NCBI RefSeq assembly: GCF_001638985.1
Contig: NW_017265146.1
Span: 558,001-622,000 of the forward strand
Direction: 5' to 3'
Source: Phycomyces blakesleeanus NRRL 1555(-)
Taxonomy: Eukaryota > Mucoromycota > Mucoromycetes > Mucorales > Phycomycetaceae
Length of the DNA stretch: 64,000 nucleotides
In this document: piece by piece, positions 1-12,786 of the stretch
How the letters are laid out: each line of letters opens with the position of its first letter
Numbering within the stretch: the first letter of the stretch is position 1
The notes under the pieces: generated by a model
The model's database searches: none
Told to the model about the DNA's origin: nothing
Seen by the model: only the letters and a program-made list of their open reading frames with translations
Translations under genes and position numbers: made by a program

Positions 1-2565
1 TCATTGCCAAGAACTGGAAGAGAAGGGTTTGAGTATGCTTGGATGAAGGCTGATAGTCTGAATGGGCGCTGGGGAAAAGTTATTGTATTTTTTGAAGTGG
101 AGGGTTGAGCTGTAGCAGTAAGCTTGGCGAGAAGAGGAAGAAACGGTACTTGGCTTGGGCATGTGAGAGCAGCATGAACGAAATCACCTTTGAATGTATC
201 TTGGACGAAACTATTCATGTATGTAACCTCAAAGGAATCTTTTCTGTTTGTATTCACGTTCTTTAGCAGACCATTATATTGCTCAAACCCAAAGAGCCAA
301 TATCCATATACTGGTCCAAAATCACGGATGGTCTCGCAAAGATAGAGATGTAAATGCATGTTACAGGTGAGAATAGTTGGAGTGTAAATACGCTGGTACT
401 CAGTACAGAATTCTTGAAGAAATTTATGGCCATCATCAATGTCAGAGAACGTGATGCTTGGCTTTACTAATTGGTGGCAGGCATCAACAAAACTGATCCA
501 ATTTCTGAACATTTCAATTGGCAGGACGGCCTTCAACAAGATAGGCGAATACACTAGCACCCAGGACTTCCATTAATCAGCTTTCATGTATGGAAAGCCC
601 TTTCCAATCTTCGATTTCAACACCACGTAATCCATTGGCACCACCATTGTCTCTGCCATTGTTTGCATCGTAGCTAGCTTTCTATTGTCTATCAGTCCTT
701 CTTTTATCCACCGCTCCATCATTCTCTTTGGTGTCCCCAGGAATAAATTATGCATGGGATCGATGATCGTTCCACGTACTAGATCAAAGTATCCAAGGCG
801 ATGCAGCTGCGACCATTGAACACCATTTTCGATTTCCAACTGATGCCTTTCTGAGGGCATACTGGCACTCTTCCACTCCTCAGCATGCAACCTGTTTTCC
901 AGACCACTACGGATTTTCCACATCAAATAGTCAAACCCACTGAAGTCGATCTGATTGGTGCTTGGTAACCTGGTAAACTGCCTCACACATCTGGGGCATG
1001 CACAAGTACTGTTGTGGGCGGTGAATCCACTGGTCTTCCTGGCGGCGGGGATGACACAGGCAACCATATGTAACGCGGCATGTACATTAACACCGGCTGG
1101 GCACTCAAAGGTCGGGATGGTTATCCCCATAAACAACTGCAGCAATTTATCGACTATTGGCTTTAAATAGTGGTTGATCTCTTTGGTCTTTGGTTCCTTA
1201 GGACCAGGCATCAAACCAACAAGGATGACATTTTCAGGCTTAAATCTTTCCTCACGAGGCAAGTTATTTATTGCAAGGTAGATAGCTCCAGTTGAATATG
1301 TAATGTCATCAAATGGCTGGAACCAGTCGATGTTCATTGTTAGCATCAATAAACAAGGTTCATCCACAAACAATACGCCACTTTGGTCCTTTAGCTCCTT
1401 CTACATAGCACCATCATAGACGTCGCATAGTATATCTACAACCTTAAGCTCTTTGTTCCATTGTCTGATTTTTTGCTCAAACCCAGAACGAAGAAAGAAA
1501 ACTTGTAATGATCTCTGGATAGAGTTGTAGACGTATGATCACTTGGCTACCATGGCACCAGAAGATGAAACCTTCATCAATTCACAATTGCATACTGATC
1601 AAGAACCATGCTTTTTGAAGTCGCAATGAGTAGGGAGAGACACATCTTGTTCGTAAACCTTGTGGCAGTCTTCACATACAACAGACTTCTTGATACCATT
1701 GGCGTAATTGGAAAAATCAGTCATTCTTTGCAGACCAATAAGACTTGTTGGTAATTGGAAATCTTTGCTGTAGATCTTGAGTAACTGATTGATAAATTCA
1801 ATCAATACGGTGGCACCTTTGTTAACAACATAACGCAAGATAAAAAGAACGGCAAAGGTAGCAATGAACTGATGGACAGGGTTTTCAGGCATGTTAGGAG
1901 CATCAAATGGGTCTATTTAAAATTAACAAAAATAAATTAGAACAAATTTTCTTTAGGTCTGTTTTTAAGAAAACAAAATCATTTATGACTGACCTTCATT
2001 AACAAACTCTTCAATGTCTGTCTCGACACCTTCTTCTTTACCACTGCCAGAGTCAGAGTTCGTGTCTCTTTCAATGTCAGAGTCATTGCCATTGACCTCG
2101 CTGATCTCATCGTCTACCGAGACATTGTCAGCCATTGTGGCGGCATTCGAATCAGGTGAGCCGGCCTGATCGTCTATTTTTTCGATGGATTCAGATTGAC
2201 AGGTCGGGATATATACAAATATAGATTAATTTAGCTTATTGTCTCTACTGGTTTTCAAATATTTTTTTTCTTTTCTTTTCTTACATTGGGTATCAACGTC
2301 CATCATTTGTTCTTCTTGCACAGCTGTGTTTCATTAAAATTAAAAAAATAAAGAAGTTATTACTCAGTAATCAAAAAATAAACCCTGAATATAACATACT
2401 ATTTGCCAATCTTTCAGCCGTATCCAGTCTCTCGATTCTCTCAAGCTCATCTTTTCTAATATGGCACTCAGCAGTTCTACTTGTCACCAATGAGTATCTC
2501 TGTGAATTTCTGTTACATTGAGCACAACGGCAGACAACATTACGGCAGTGGGGGATAGAAGGCAT
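1..2565 (-). pseudogene. Degenerate Tnp2/Plavaka-like transposase (copy A), 3' part outside window
   Basis: The minus strand encodes a Tnp2/CACTA-type transposase in several exons. The start codon is at 2565, and an N-terminal Cys-rich piece (CRCAQC) is followed by short acidic exons. The core carries the family signatures DPFDAPNMPENPVH, a C-x2-C zinc motif, LMLTMNIDWFQPF, VILVGLMPGPKEP, IDPMHNLFLG and FGPVYGYWLFGFEQYNG. A GT–AG intron fits at roughly 1917–1995. The same frame contains at least four stops: 1599–1601, 1539–1541, 1401–1403 (a conserved Trp in the DGAVW motif of the related copy at 13,250) and 573–575. Between and after them the homology continues to base 1. The gene is therefore dead. 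It is clearly a different family from the copy at 13,250–16,038. Confidence 0.85.
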
Positions 2566-3076
2566 TTTATGTGTTTTGTTTGATGTGATTTATTGAGAAT
2601 AAAAAGAGGAACAAACGTAAAATATACTTTATTTGCACCGACTTTAAAGTAAAAAAAAAAGAATTATATTTTATGGTTGTTTAATTGAATTCTTCTAACA
2701 AGTTCTTTTCTATATTATTAAATATAGAAAGAGACATGACAATTATGATATTATCAATTCATAGTCTTTATTCAAATGTTTTCAAGAATGCCTGTTGTGT
2801 GTAAAAGACATATATTTTTCTACTATGAGTTTATAAATAGATTATTGCAAGAGTAAATCCAGAAAATAGTAGGAATAAAAAAAAAGGGATGGTAGAATGA
2901 GAATTATGATAGGTCTCTGTATGTGAATTTAGCCTTCTGTACCAGACTGATATTCTAAAATTCTGTTAGCCAATGAAACCAACTAAAACTACATCTTTGA
3001 TCTGAACTTCAAAAAAACACACTGAGTTGAAAAAAATCACTATTTCTACACATGTGTTTACCAACCTGGCCACATT
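2566..3076. other. Non-coding 5' flank of transposon A
   Basis: AT-rich sequence upstream of the copy A transposase start. I see no coding sequence or RNA gene in it. It ends at the ATT target duplication (3074–3076) of transposon B. Confidence 0.5.
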
Positions 3077-3101
3077 CACTGCAAAAGACAACCAATTTAA
3101 G
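3077..3101 (+). repeat. Left terminal inverted repeat of transposon B
   Basis: Begins CACTGCAAAAGAC, a perfect 13-bp match to the reverse complement of the right end, followed by imperfect similarity (ATTTAAG versus ATTTTAG). CACTR termini are diagnostic of the CACTA superfamily. Confidence 0.85.
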
Positions 3102-4086
3102 TAGCTTAATTTTTGTTTAAATCCTCCAAAAATTGGTGGTTTATGTTCAATTATAGTTTGGTATTTGTTACAAAAATTGATTCATTTAGTTAACCAAATG
3201 ATGAGATTATAGATACTAAGATCAATAGATAAATTGAGAGTTATAATTCCCCCTTTTTTTGAAATGTTATAATTGTCTGTAATTCTGGTTATATATTCAC
3301 CCATAACTTCAAACCGTACCTAAACCCTACTTGTTATGGAATTGGCTTTGAACTCTCTACCTCTTAAAAAATTTTATTTGCTTTAATTACATGATATTAT
3401 TGGATAGATCTCACTAAAATCGACTTAGACTCAGTCTGAAATCTGACAGGAACCAGCATTCAAATGAATGATTGTAAAAAAAAACTTAAATAGATCTTGT
3501 TGACATCATCAAGAGATGATGCATTTGAAATAGAATCTCATGGAAAAATGGTTTTTATTGATTTTTGAATGGTTGGAAAATATATTTAGCTATTTAATAT
3601 GGACTACTAATACTTCTTTAAAAGTGTGTATCCGAATAGTATGACTTGTATACATGTTATACTTTCATTTATTGGACGGCTTGAATACATTGGATGACCT
3701 AACTTATACTATACTTCCCTACCTTATTGGTTTCATGTATTTGGCGCGTTTTTTGGTTTTACACTTCTTTAACTGAAAATGAAATCCTTGGTATTTACTT
3801 GGAGAATACGTTTGTTTGGAACTACATTAGCTTAGAGCAAAAAAAGATACAGAAGTATTAATACAGGTTTCTTTATGAAATAAAATAAAATAATATACTT
3901 ACTAGATCATTTATGGGGGTTCATAACAAATCTCGCAATAGAATAAAAATCCATTTGATTGATATTTTCTTTTAAATAAAAAGCAAGAAATAAAATAAAC
4001 AACTTTATTAATATGTACGCTTTGATTGTTAAGACACTTGAATTATTTACATATTATAGACATGTGTTTGCAAAAGCGGGCAAACC
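3102..4086. other. Left arm of transposon B, non-coding
   Basis: AT-rich sequence between the left terminal repeat and the AGTAT target duplication (4087–4091) of the inserted chromovirus. No gene seen. Confidence 0.5.
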
Positions 4087-4091
4087 AGTAT

Positions 4092-4634
4092 TATGGTATT
4101 TCAAGTACGAAACAATAGAAAAATAAAATATTTGATAATAGAGACATATAAAAATACTTTGAGACTGTATATAAGTTGTCTTTATTCATAAATAAAAAGT
4201 GTCCCTTTTTATAAGAAAACACAATCTGCTCTTGTCATTACGTCTTAGTTTCTTAAGGCTTTCTTCCTTTACTATATTTGGTTATTAGAGTGTATTTACT
4301 GCTTAACTAGTGTCGGTGTTACAATTATGACATCAAGTCATAAATCGTACTTCTTTAGCTCTTAGCTATTCTTTTCTCTTTTATACTAGAGCTTTAGGAC
4401 TTCCTACTAAATTAGCTCCATATCGATCTGACACAGTTTACCCAGCAGTATGATATAATTATCTTAACAATCTTTAAGATATTATCTACAGTACTAACTG
4501 TAATAATTATTGGGCTGATTACTTAATCGTTTATATATATTTTATACTGACAAGATGATAGCTACTATGCTATCCCAATATGAATATGTTCTTATATGTG
4601 ATAAATCCAACATCCGAGTGTCTGGATCACCACA
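4092..4634 (-). repeat. 3' LTR of chromovirus 1
   Basis: 543 bp, nearly identical to 10,215–10,757. The inner edge ends CACCACA next to the purine tract. The outer base pair has changed (TATGG here, TGTGG in the other LTR), so the usual TG...CA ending is lost on this side. Confidence 0.95.
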
Positions 4635-4650
4635 TTATCCCCACCCAGGT
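4635..4650 (-). promoter_or_regulatory. Polypurine tract of chromovirus 1
   Basis: On the element strand, GGTGGGGATAA lies immediately before the 3' LTR, the usual site of plus-strand priming. The same tract precedes the 3' LTR of chromovirus 2 at 20,223. Confidence 0.75.
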
Positions 4651-4753
4651 ATTAACTAAATACCGTTCAAGTACTCTATGCAATTCTTCTGATCAGCTTG
4701 TTCTTTTTTTTTTTATTTTAAACGAGTACTGTGGTGCTCAAATAACTCTTTAT

Positions 4754-7700
4754 TTAGACCTTACTGCGTTTCTTCTTTTGATAAGCTGTCTTTGCATAAT
4801 TCTTCCTTTTAGTACCTGAATTTTCTTTAGGTGCGGAATACGCAACTTTCATATCCTTTAATAATTTCTTATTGGCCTTATTGATGTCTTTGATACCTTC
4901 TGGAGCTTCACCAATTCTTTGCCAGTATTCCTTTATGAACTTAGGATCGGTAAAATGATCCTCTGGCTCCCAGGTATTGTGAGACTCATCATAATCCAAC
5001 CATTTGCATCTATACAAATAATTGTTCTTGTCATCTTTTATGTGCCCAATAATTGCTTCGATTTCAAAAAAGTTATTCTTTTGCTCTAATACCTTGTCAG
5101 AAACTTTTTTCAATAAAGAAGGAGGATAATTCCTTGGTTCTAAAAATCCCTTTTCATTTTTCAATACATAAGTATTGGCAGCAGTCTTTCTAACAACAGT
5201 GTAGAATCCCTTATACTTCAGATCTAATTTATTCTGTTTTTCTGTCACCAAAATCATTACCGTGGTTCTTGGAACCAGATCTATCATTTTGTAACTTCCA
5301 TCAAAGCGTTCCTTTTGCTTTTCTGTGACATGCTTTACGTGTTCAAACACGGCAGAGTAGACTATCTCAGTCATTCTTTTAATTTTTTCTTGCAACTCTT
5401 TCTGAATCTGTTCAGCAGTTGCACTATCCTTTTCTTTACTAAAATCGACAAAGTCATTTGGATTCCTTCCAAACATTAACGAGAATGGCGTACTCTTAGT
5501 CCTAGCATTATACTTGCTATTCAAAAACAACTGCGCAGATGGCACCTTCTGATCCCAATCAGCAACATTACCAACTATTTGTTTTTTAATGGTGTTCACT
5601 GCCAACTGGACAGCTCTTTCACTTGCACCATTAGCTCTAGGATGGTACTGCGAAATCAACGCATGTTCAAAACCAACATTCTCTTTTATACATGTCATCA
5701 GCGAGTTCACAAACTCCCGTCCACAATCACTCTGCAACTTTCTCATCGGACCCCATGTACTAATGACGTCCAGTACTTGTAACGCAATCATAGCTGCCCT
5801 TTTATCAGGTATGGCACGCAATACATAAAATTTGCTTGCGATGTCTATCATCACTAACAAGTACTCATTTTCTCTAGTCGACGTTGTAAATGACCCAGCC
5901 AGATCTATTCCCCAACTGTCACCAGGAAGTGTTGCAGTCACAGGTCTTAAAGGATTGTAACCTTTTCTTGTGATATTATGACGTTGACACTGTATACACG
6001 ATTATATAAGATCATTTGCTTGACTCTTCAAGCTGGTCCAATAGATACCTTTTCTCTTTAAGGCATGTAGTATAGCTTCTACACCAAAATGACCTTTCAA
6101 ATGTTCTTCAACTAATAACTTATTCCTTTCATTTTCTGTGGGAGGAGTAAAGTACTCACCACTCAAGATGTCTGGTAGCAGTTCCATAGTGACAGCACTA
6201 TTTCTCATGATGGATCTAACCACACTATCCCCACCCAGTTCATTTGATAATGTTTCAGTCTCTTCAGATAAACGTGACAATGCATCAGGAAGCACATTCG
6301 AAACACCAGGCAAATGAACGATCTTAAAGTCATACTGTAAAATCGTGTCCATCCATGCGATCATCATCAGATTCGCAACACGTTGGGTGTGAAGATATGT
6401 CAATGCCTTGTGATCCGTGTACAAGGTAAAGTGAGAACCATAGACATACTTGTGAAAACGCTTGAGTGCAAATACTAATGCTAGTAATTCTCTTTTGGTC
6501 GCAGAATACTTTCTTTCACTTTGGGATAAGCTCTTAGCCACGAAAGAAATATATTTTTTCTTGCCATCCTTGACTTGATACAGCACTGCACCAATACCAG
6601 TAAGAGATGCATCACAGCTGATACTAAAAGGAGAGTTCATATCTGGGTACGACAACACCAGATCACTCAAAAGTGCTTTTTTCAAGTTATTAAATGCAGT
6701 TTGATGCTTATCTGTCCATAAATGGGTAATCGACTTTTCATTTCTCAATGAATCTAATGGCGACATAATGGAAGATACATTCGGAATCAAGGTTCTAAAA
6801 TAGTTGATCAACCCACAATAACTTTGGATATCTTTACCCGTTTTTGGTTGAGGAAATTCAAGAACATTAACAAGTTTTCTGCGGTCCATTGTAATTCCTT
6901 CAGGTGAAATATGAAAACCAAGCAAATAAATTTCTTTCTGAAAGAAATGACATTTTTTCGGATTCAACTTCAAATTGACCCTTGTTAATCTCTCAATGAC
7001 TTGCTTCAAGTGTTCCTTGTGTTCCTCGAACGTTTTGCTTGTGCAAACAATGTCATCTGCAAAAAACCGTACAAAAGATAGTCCTTCCAAAGCTATACTC
7101 ATAGTTCTTTGAAATTGTGAACTGACATGCTTTATACCAAACACTGTACCAATAGGTTTGTACTGTACACCACGCCATGTGAAACTAAGTTTGTGTGTGT
7201 CCTTTGGGTTCAACCTCAAAGAATTAAACGCAGATTTCAAATCCAGAGTGGAATAAATATTCGCACCCTTTAAATCTTCAAACAATTCACCGATCAATGG
7301 CAAAGGCATACGATCAATTGACTTCAACAGGCAATTAATTAATCTGGGATCATGGCAAACGCAATATCCAGTAATTTCTCCTTTACCGTTTGTCTTCTTG
7401 ACAACAGTCAAAGGCGTATTCCATTGTGTGTTTGCAGACGCTCTTTCAATTATACCATTGTCCAGCCATTCTTTCACCTGTTCATCCACTACACCTTGCA
7501 TCTTGTAAGGAATGGGATAAGGGCTTCTGAACGCCGTAGCATTTTCTGGGGTGTCCAAACATACAACACTTTCAGGTATAGTACAAAACGAACCCTTAGG
7601 AATATCTTGATTGTCTTTAATGAACGGTCGAATATAATCCATAGCATCCTCAAACTGTTTGGGACCTACAGCCGGATTATTTTCCTTTCGTTCATTTTCT

Positions 7701-10192
7701 CTCTCAATGGATTCAAGAAGATCACTCTTATTGTTGAAGCGTCTATCGGCTTCTCTACGTTCCTCACTTGAATCAGCATCATTATATGATAAAGGTAAAC
7801 CATAAATACCAATACCAAGAGAAGACATATAATCAGTACCAATACTGAAATCATACTCATGACTATTAGTTAAATTCATCACTTCAAACTCGCGTTGAAT
7901 AGTCTTACTATTGCAAGTTACACTGATCACACAAGTACCGATTCTTTTAATCTGGGTATTGCTATCAGCCAAACGAATAAAATACTTATGAACATTGTTT
8001 TTGTTCAACAAATCTTTATTAATGTGATTGATGTAACTAATGGCTATTCCATTCTTCAAGCAAAAATTCTTGTCCACCGAACTGAACGTGGCCCCACAGT
8101 CCAACAAGGAGATGGTTCTAATGGAATTATTTGCCAAAATAGGAAAGGTAATATTAGTGCTCATGTTCTTAAAATCTCTTTTAATAACCATGTCTTTAAG
8201 ATTGTACTTACAATCTAATGCCATCTTGGCCAGAGCACTAGTGTTGTCTTGGTACTCTGACCAAGACAACGAGGGACTCCCCTCAACCACAGTGGAAGCT
8301 CTTGCTGGTCTACCAGCAGAGGAGCGGACTGCCATCCTTGACACCTTTGTCAAGTACTTCTCCCGTTCCAGACAGGAGTGTCCCTTAACCCAGGGAGCCT
8401 TGCATGAGAAACAGATGCCATTCTTCATCGCCTTCTTGAAGTCCCATGACTTCTTGGGAGACTGGGAACCACGCTTGCGAGAGAAAGACCTTTTCTTTCC
8501 CTTGTGGGAACCAGCAGAGAGAGAGGACGCACCATTGTGAGCAGCAAACGAACTCCAGGAGGACGCGGCAGTACCATTGGCAGGATTATGTAACAAAGCA
8601 GTGGAGTCACTTGTTGACACACTCACCAACAAGATGATGTCCTCAATCTTTGAGGGCATCTTGGTGCCATAGTTGGCTGACAAAGGAATAAGACAAGCTT
8701 CCCGGACTTCCGGACGCAGATTCCACCAGAAGCAGAGAACCAATTGAACACCATCGTCCAACGAGGCCTGGTGGCGGAACTTTTGGAATTTGGCACCAAA
8801 AGAACGAGCGGATTCTCCTTTGCCTTGTTTCATGCACCAGACACGACCCATGTTCAGGAACTTACGGAACGGCGTGTCATAGTGATCTAGAAGAATACTT
8901 TCGGCCTTCTTCCAGTTGTAGGCCTTGCCTTTGAGCTTGTCCTCAAACCAAGAACGTTCTTCCTTGTTCAAACAAGTGGGCAACAGACGTTCCCAGCAGG
9001 AATCCAAGGACAGAGAGTGTGCTTCCAGGACTGTAGTAAACTCCTGGCAGAAGTCATACACCGAATCAAACACATCACGGTTGGCCTTCACCAGAGGACC
9101 CTCAGAACGAAGCTGGAGAAAAGGTAGGTTACTGGGAACCAGAGTGCTTCTCTTGTCATGAGGCTTAGACGCAGGAGCAGTGGAAGCCTTGAGGTCCTTG
9201 AGGATTTGCTCAGCCTCAGCAAACAGTACTTGTGCTTCCTTGGCACCCTTGGAAGCAGACTTGGCAGCAGTAGAGATGGGATCCCTCTTGGAAACACCCA
9301 AGTAGTGGCCTAGAGCGGCGTAGTAGTTGCCCTTCTTAGTGTTGAGGTCCTCCTCAGCAGAAGCCAGCAACATTTCCACGGTGGCCACAAGGTTGTTGTT
9401 AACTCTGACTTCAGAGTTACCCAAATAGATGCGAGGAGAATTGGCACTGTTGTGGTGGTTGAAGTTGAAGAAGTTTTTAAGAGGAAGAATTCAAGATTTG
9501 AAATTAGGAACGAAGATTCGTGAGAACTTGTGTAGGTTTTGTTTATTGAGAAAGATTTTGTATCAAAGTTTGACCAGGTTCCTACACTGAACTACTACTG
9601 CTATTTATATTGTTTTGGATTGGGAAAATTATATGACTGGGGTCAGGTAATCGATCCTATCTGAGCCTTAATCAGAGCAACGTGATCTTGGGATAATTAA
9701 TGTATGATTAATTATATAAATGTGTGTAGTCCCAATGAAGTATTAACATCGAAAGTAAATGTGTTTATGAGTTATAATTATGCTTATAATAATCCACTGA
9801 TGTATCCCATATTATGGTGATATCATCATATGAAATATAATCACTATCACGCATGCTAAACCTGTGTGTTAAATAATAAAGTAATCGGTAGACACCTTTG
9901 ACTGGAATAGCTGAGGCCTTATATTATTTCCTTCAGACTTATTCTCAATTACAGCAGTAGTCAATACTCATTTACAACAGGCACCCTCATAACCAGAATG
10001 GCCAGCATCGGAACCAGAAGAACCTTCTTCAGAATCAAAGGCACCATCCTCAGAACACAAGGGAGTCATCACGGTATCACCATCGTGGTCGGCAGAACCA
10101 GCAGCAGAAGGAGGAGGAATGACACCAGAGTTGACACGGGCGGTTTCTTCACCAGAAACGATAGTAGAGTTGACAGCGGATTGTTGAGACAT
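4754..10192 (-). pseudogene. Gag-pol of chromovirus 1, broken by a solo LTR and a nonsense codon
   Basis: Start codon at 10,192. The gag frame is split by the solo LTR at 9448–9979. Leaving out the LTR and one GGCAC copy keeps the frame open, so that insertion is the only lesion there. Visible domains, N to C: gag with a CFSC...GHSC zinc knuckle; aspartic protease with LLDCGATFSS (DCG where most elements have DSG or DTG); reverse transcriptase with FADD; RNase H (SCDASLTGIGAVLY); integrase with an HHCC finger, WGIDLAG, SDCGREF and a catalytic Glu in NGASERA; a C-terminal chromodomain (YRCKWLDYDESHNTWEPEDH) and a Lys/Arg-rich tail. A TAA at 6002–6004 replaces a CAA (Gln) that chromovirus 2 retains. 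It falls just before the two finger cysteines, so the remaining integrase is separated. Confidence 0.95.
9448..9979 (-). repeat. Solo LTR (family C) inserted in gag of chromovirus 1
   Basis: 532 bp, ending TGTTGT...ACAACA, flanked by a perfect 5-bp duplication GGCAC (9443–9447 and 9980–9984). It is homologous along its whole length to 17,726–18,258 in the opposite orientation. Orientation follows from a TATAAATAG-like box followed by AATAAA in the copy at 17,726. No internal retrotransposon sequence remains, as expected after LTR–LTR recombination. Confidence 0.9.
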
Positions 10193-10214
10193 TTCGAGAA
10201 TTCAAAGTAAAAAA

Positions 10215-10757
10215 TGTGGTATTTCAGGTACGAAACAATAGAAAAATAAAATATTTGATAATAGAGACGTATAGAAATACTTTGAGACTGTATATAAGTT
10301 GTCTTTATTCATAAATAAAAAGTGTCCCTTTTTATAAGAAAACACAATCTGCTCTTGTCATTACGTCTTAGTTTCTTAAGGCTTTCTTCCTTTACTATAT
10401 TTGGTTATTAGAGTGTATTTACTGCTTAACTAGTGTCGGTGTTACAATTATGACATCAAGTCATAAATCGTACTTCTTTAGCTCTTAGCTATTCTTTTCT
10501 CTTTTATACTAGAGCTTTAGGACTTCCTACTAAATTAGCTCCATATCGATCTGACACAGTTTACCCGGCAGTATGATATAATTATCTTAACAATCTTTAA
10601 GATATTATCTATAGTACTAACTGTAATAATTATTGGACTGATTACTTAATCGTTTATATATATTTTATACTGACAAGATGATAGCTACTATGCTATCCCA
10701 ATATGAATATGTTCTTATATGTGATAAATCCAACATCCGAGTGTCTGGATCACCACA
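10215..10757 (-). repeat. 5' LTR of chromovirus 1
   Basis: 543 bp, TGTGG...CCACA, followed by the AGTAT target duplication. On the element strand it contains AATAAA, then TATATACAGTCTCAAAGTA. The leader just after the LTR carries TACTTTGA, complementary to that TCAAAGTA. Confidence 0.95.
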
Positions 10758-10762
10758 AGTAT

Positions 10763-11551
10763 GACTTGAAAAAAAGGCATGACATATTTATCTGAGAAGA
10801 AGAATTGATAAGTTACATTATTTAAGTTGAGTTATATATATATTATCTTTTCATAGACTGAAAATACCAGAAAGTATATAGTGTCAAGAGCAAAACATCT
10901 TTTATTACAAAATGGGTAGAAGCCCTATCATTTTAAAAATAAAAGATATTTAGTCAGCAAGGTGTTTCATTTTGGTTAGGAGATTGTTTATTACCTGTAC
11001 TGTTTTGAATGCTTATTGAGTGTATTGTTTATCTAATATATATTAAGATGATTCTAAAAGCCAAAAGTATTAATAAAAGTTGAGATCTTAAGAGTAAGCT
11101 TACCAAGACATATAAAAAGAGACAAAACGAGAAGAGCAGGTTAAAGAAAGAAAAAATAAAAAAGAGGGGCGCAGTTATTCTATTAAATACAAATTTGGGG
11201 TTTTTTTTTAAAAATAAATAAATCAAAAAATAATTTTTGTCTGTAACTTAGAATTGAAAGAAAATGCAGTTGCACTATGCCAGCAGCTAATACATATGAA
11301 AAACAGAGTATAGTATAAAATCATATTATTCAAATACTAATACATAATATAAGAATAAAACATGGATTGAAAATTAAATTAAAGAAACACATAAAATACT
11401 CACAACAAGAGTGGAAACATTCAAAGCTGTTCTTGTTACGTAATAGATCATGGTGTTCTCTGAGAAAGAATAAAACTTAAAGCCCAAATTAAACATAATA
11501 TAAATAGACCCTTTGGATTTAAAAAAAAACAAGCTATTCTTATTATTCACA
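10763..11551. other. Non-coding 5' flank of the accessory gene of transposon B
   Basis: AT-rich sequence between the right target duplication of chromovirus 1 and the accessory gene start. It presumably holds that gene's promoter. I see no distinct motif I can support. Confidence 0.4.
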
Positions 11552-12786
11552 ATGTCAAGAAATCTCAATAACAATTCAGTTAACAATGCTTTTGGTAAAG
11601 AACCTTCTGTGGGAAGGTAGATTAAAACCAGGCAGTCTTCAATTTTCTTATATTAATTTTATTTTTGGTTTTTATAAAAATCAAAAAAAAAGCCCACCAA
11701 GAAATACCAATGACATAAGGACAATAATGTTGCAACACTCACAGGGAACAGTGAGCAATCAAATACTACTAGCACCAAAGAGAGCTCGGTTGAATCTTGA
11801 AGGTGATTTGTTGTGTAGAACTCATAACATCCATGATGTGTACAAGAAACTTGATACTATGAATGGTGTCTTAAACACTGTTTTGAAGAACACATCTTCT
11901 GAGAAAGCCGAAGCCACTGCTAGTAATGCAGTTGAGCAAGACATGTTGCCTGGACGTCAACCAACATTGGATGTAAGTAATCATAATATGTTTTTATGTA
12001 GATAGAATTTAATATACATTTATATTATAGCAATTGTTGCGCGATTATTTGAGTGAAGAGAAATTGTATGACCAATACAATACCAATGAAAATAAAAACA
12101 GCGAGGGAAACAGACTCATTCTGAAGTCTGTTACCGATTACCTTTGTCGTCAAGAAGAGGGGAAAAAGGTGGACTTGCCAACTCTTTGAACTAAGATTGT
12201 GCGACATATTGGCAACAGAAAGTTGCAAGAAAAAAAAACAGGAGAAAAGAAGCAGGAAGAGAATTGACGGGCCTGTCTTCATCAGCAACGTGTAAAGGTA
12301 AAAAACACACGCACACAATATACTAGATGTGATATTAAATTAGAAATATTATATATTTATATATAGTTGTGTGAAAGAATACAATCTGCCTTGAAAGCCA
12401 ATTGGGCACACTTTGTGAACAGCTTTGGAGAGAATGTTGACAGTATTCTCCATGCTGATTACATGTCAGACCTTGAGAGTGATGACGAAAGAGAAGAAGA
12501 GGAACAGGATTCATCCTCAGAAAAGAGTTTTTTTTGGAGATTCTGCCCAAGCTGGAGAAGCAAAGAGGTATAGTACAAAAAACTATTTTTTTGGATGGTG
12601 TGTAATAATACTTACATTGATATATAGGGAGATAGGTTTGTTGATGAACTTGATGTGGATTATGAGGCAGCTCATGATAAGAAAAATAATATCCATCCAT
12701 TCAAGCATAAATTTAAAGGAATAAGAGATAAGCAGCTTAGTAAGACCAAGGCAAACAAGCTGCCATCATGGTCAAAGAAACAATAA
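11552..12786 (+). pseudogene. Accessory gene of CACTA-like transposon B, with two in-frame stops
   Basis: Start ATG at 11,552. A frame is carried across four GT–AG introns, approximately 11,617–11,690, 11,972–12,030, 12,298–12,366 and 12,569–12,628, to TAA at 12,784–12,786. The protein is hydrophilic. It has LAPKRARLN near the N terminus, an acidic stretch after HADYMSDLESDD, and a basic C terminus (IHPFKHKFKG...KLPSWSKKQ). Two TGA codons interrupt the third exon (after DLPTL and after KQEEN), so this copy is broken. I do not recognise a catalytic domain. It lies inside the element and converges with the transposase, so I infer a second transposon gene, by analogy with the accessory genes of plant CACTA elements. 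Its function is unknown. Confidence 0.6.

Larger units (their letters stand above)
4092..10757 (-). mobile_element. Chromovirus 1 (Ty3/gypsy LTR retrotransposon with chromodomain), defective
   Basis: Full-length element on the minus strand with two 543-bp LTRs (4092–4634 and 10,215–10,757) and a perfect 5-bp target duplication AGTAT (4087–4091 and 10,758–10,762). The LTRs differ at about seven positions by eye, all transitions. The gag-pol order is gag, zinc knuckle, protease, reverse transcriptase, RNase H, integrase, chromodomain, which is the Ty3/gypsy order. Two lesions inactivate it: a solo LTR inside gag (9448–9979) and a Gln-to-stop change in the integrase zinc-binding region (6002–6004). 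It lies within transposon B. Confidence 0.95.

Noticed and set aside
7352..7771. Plus-strand frame of 139 codons, also present at 22,915–23,334
   Set aside because: Conservation in both chromoviruses only reflects the shared pol gene on the other strand.
9968..10192. Separate small gene
   Set aside because: It is the N-terminal part of gag of chromovirus 1; its apparent C terminus is read into the inserted solo LTR.
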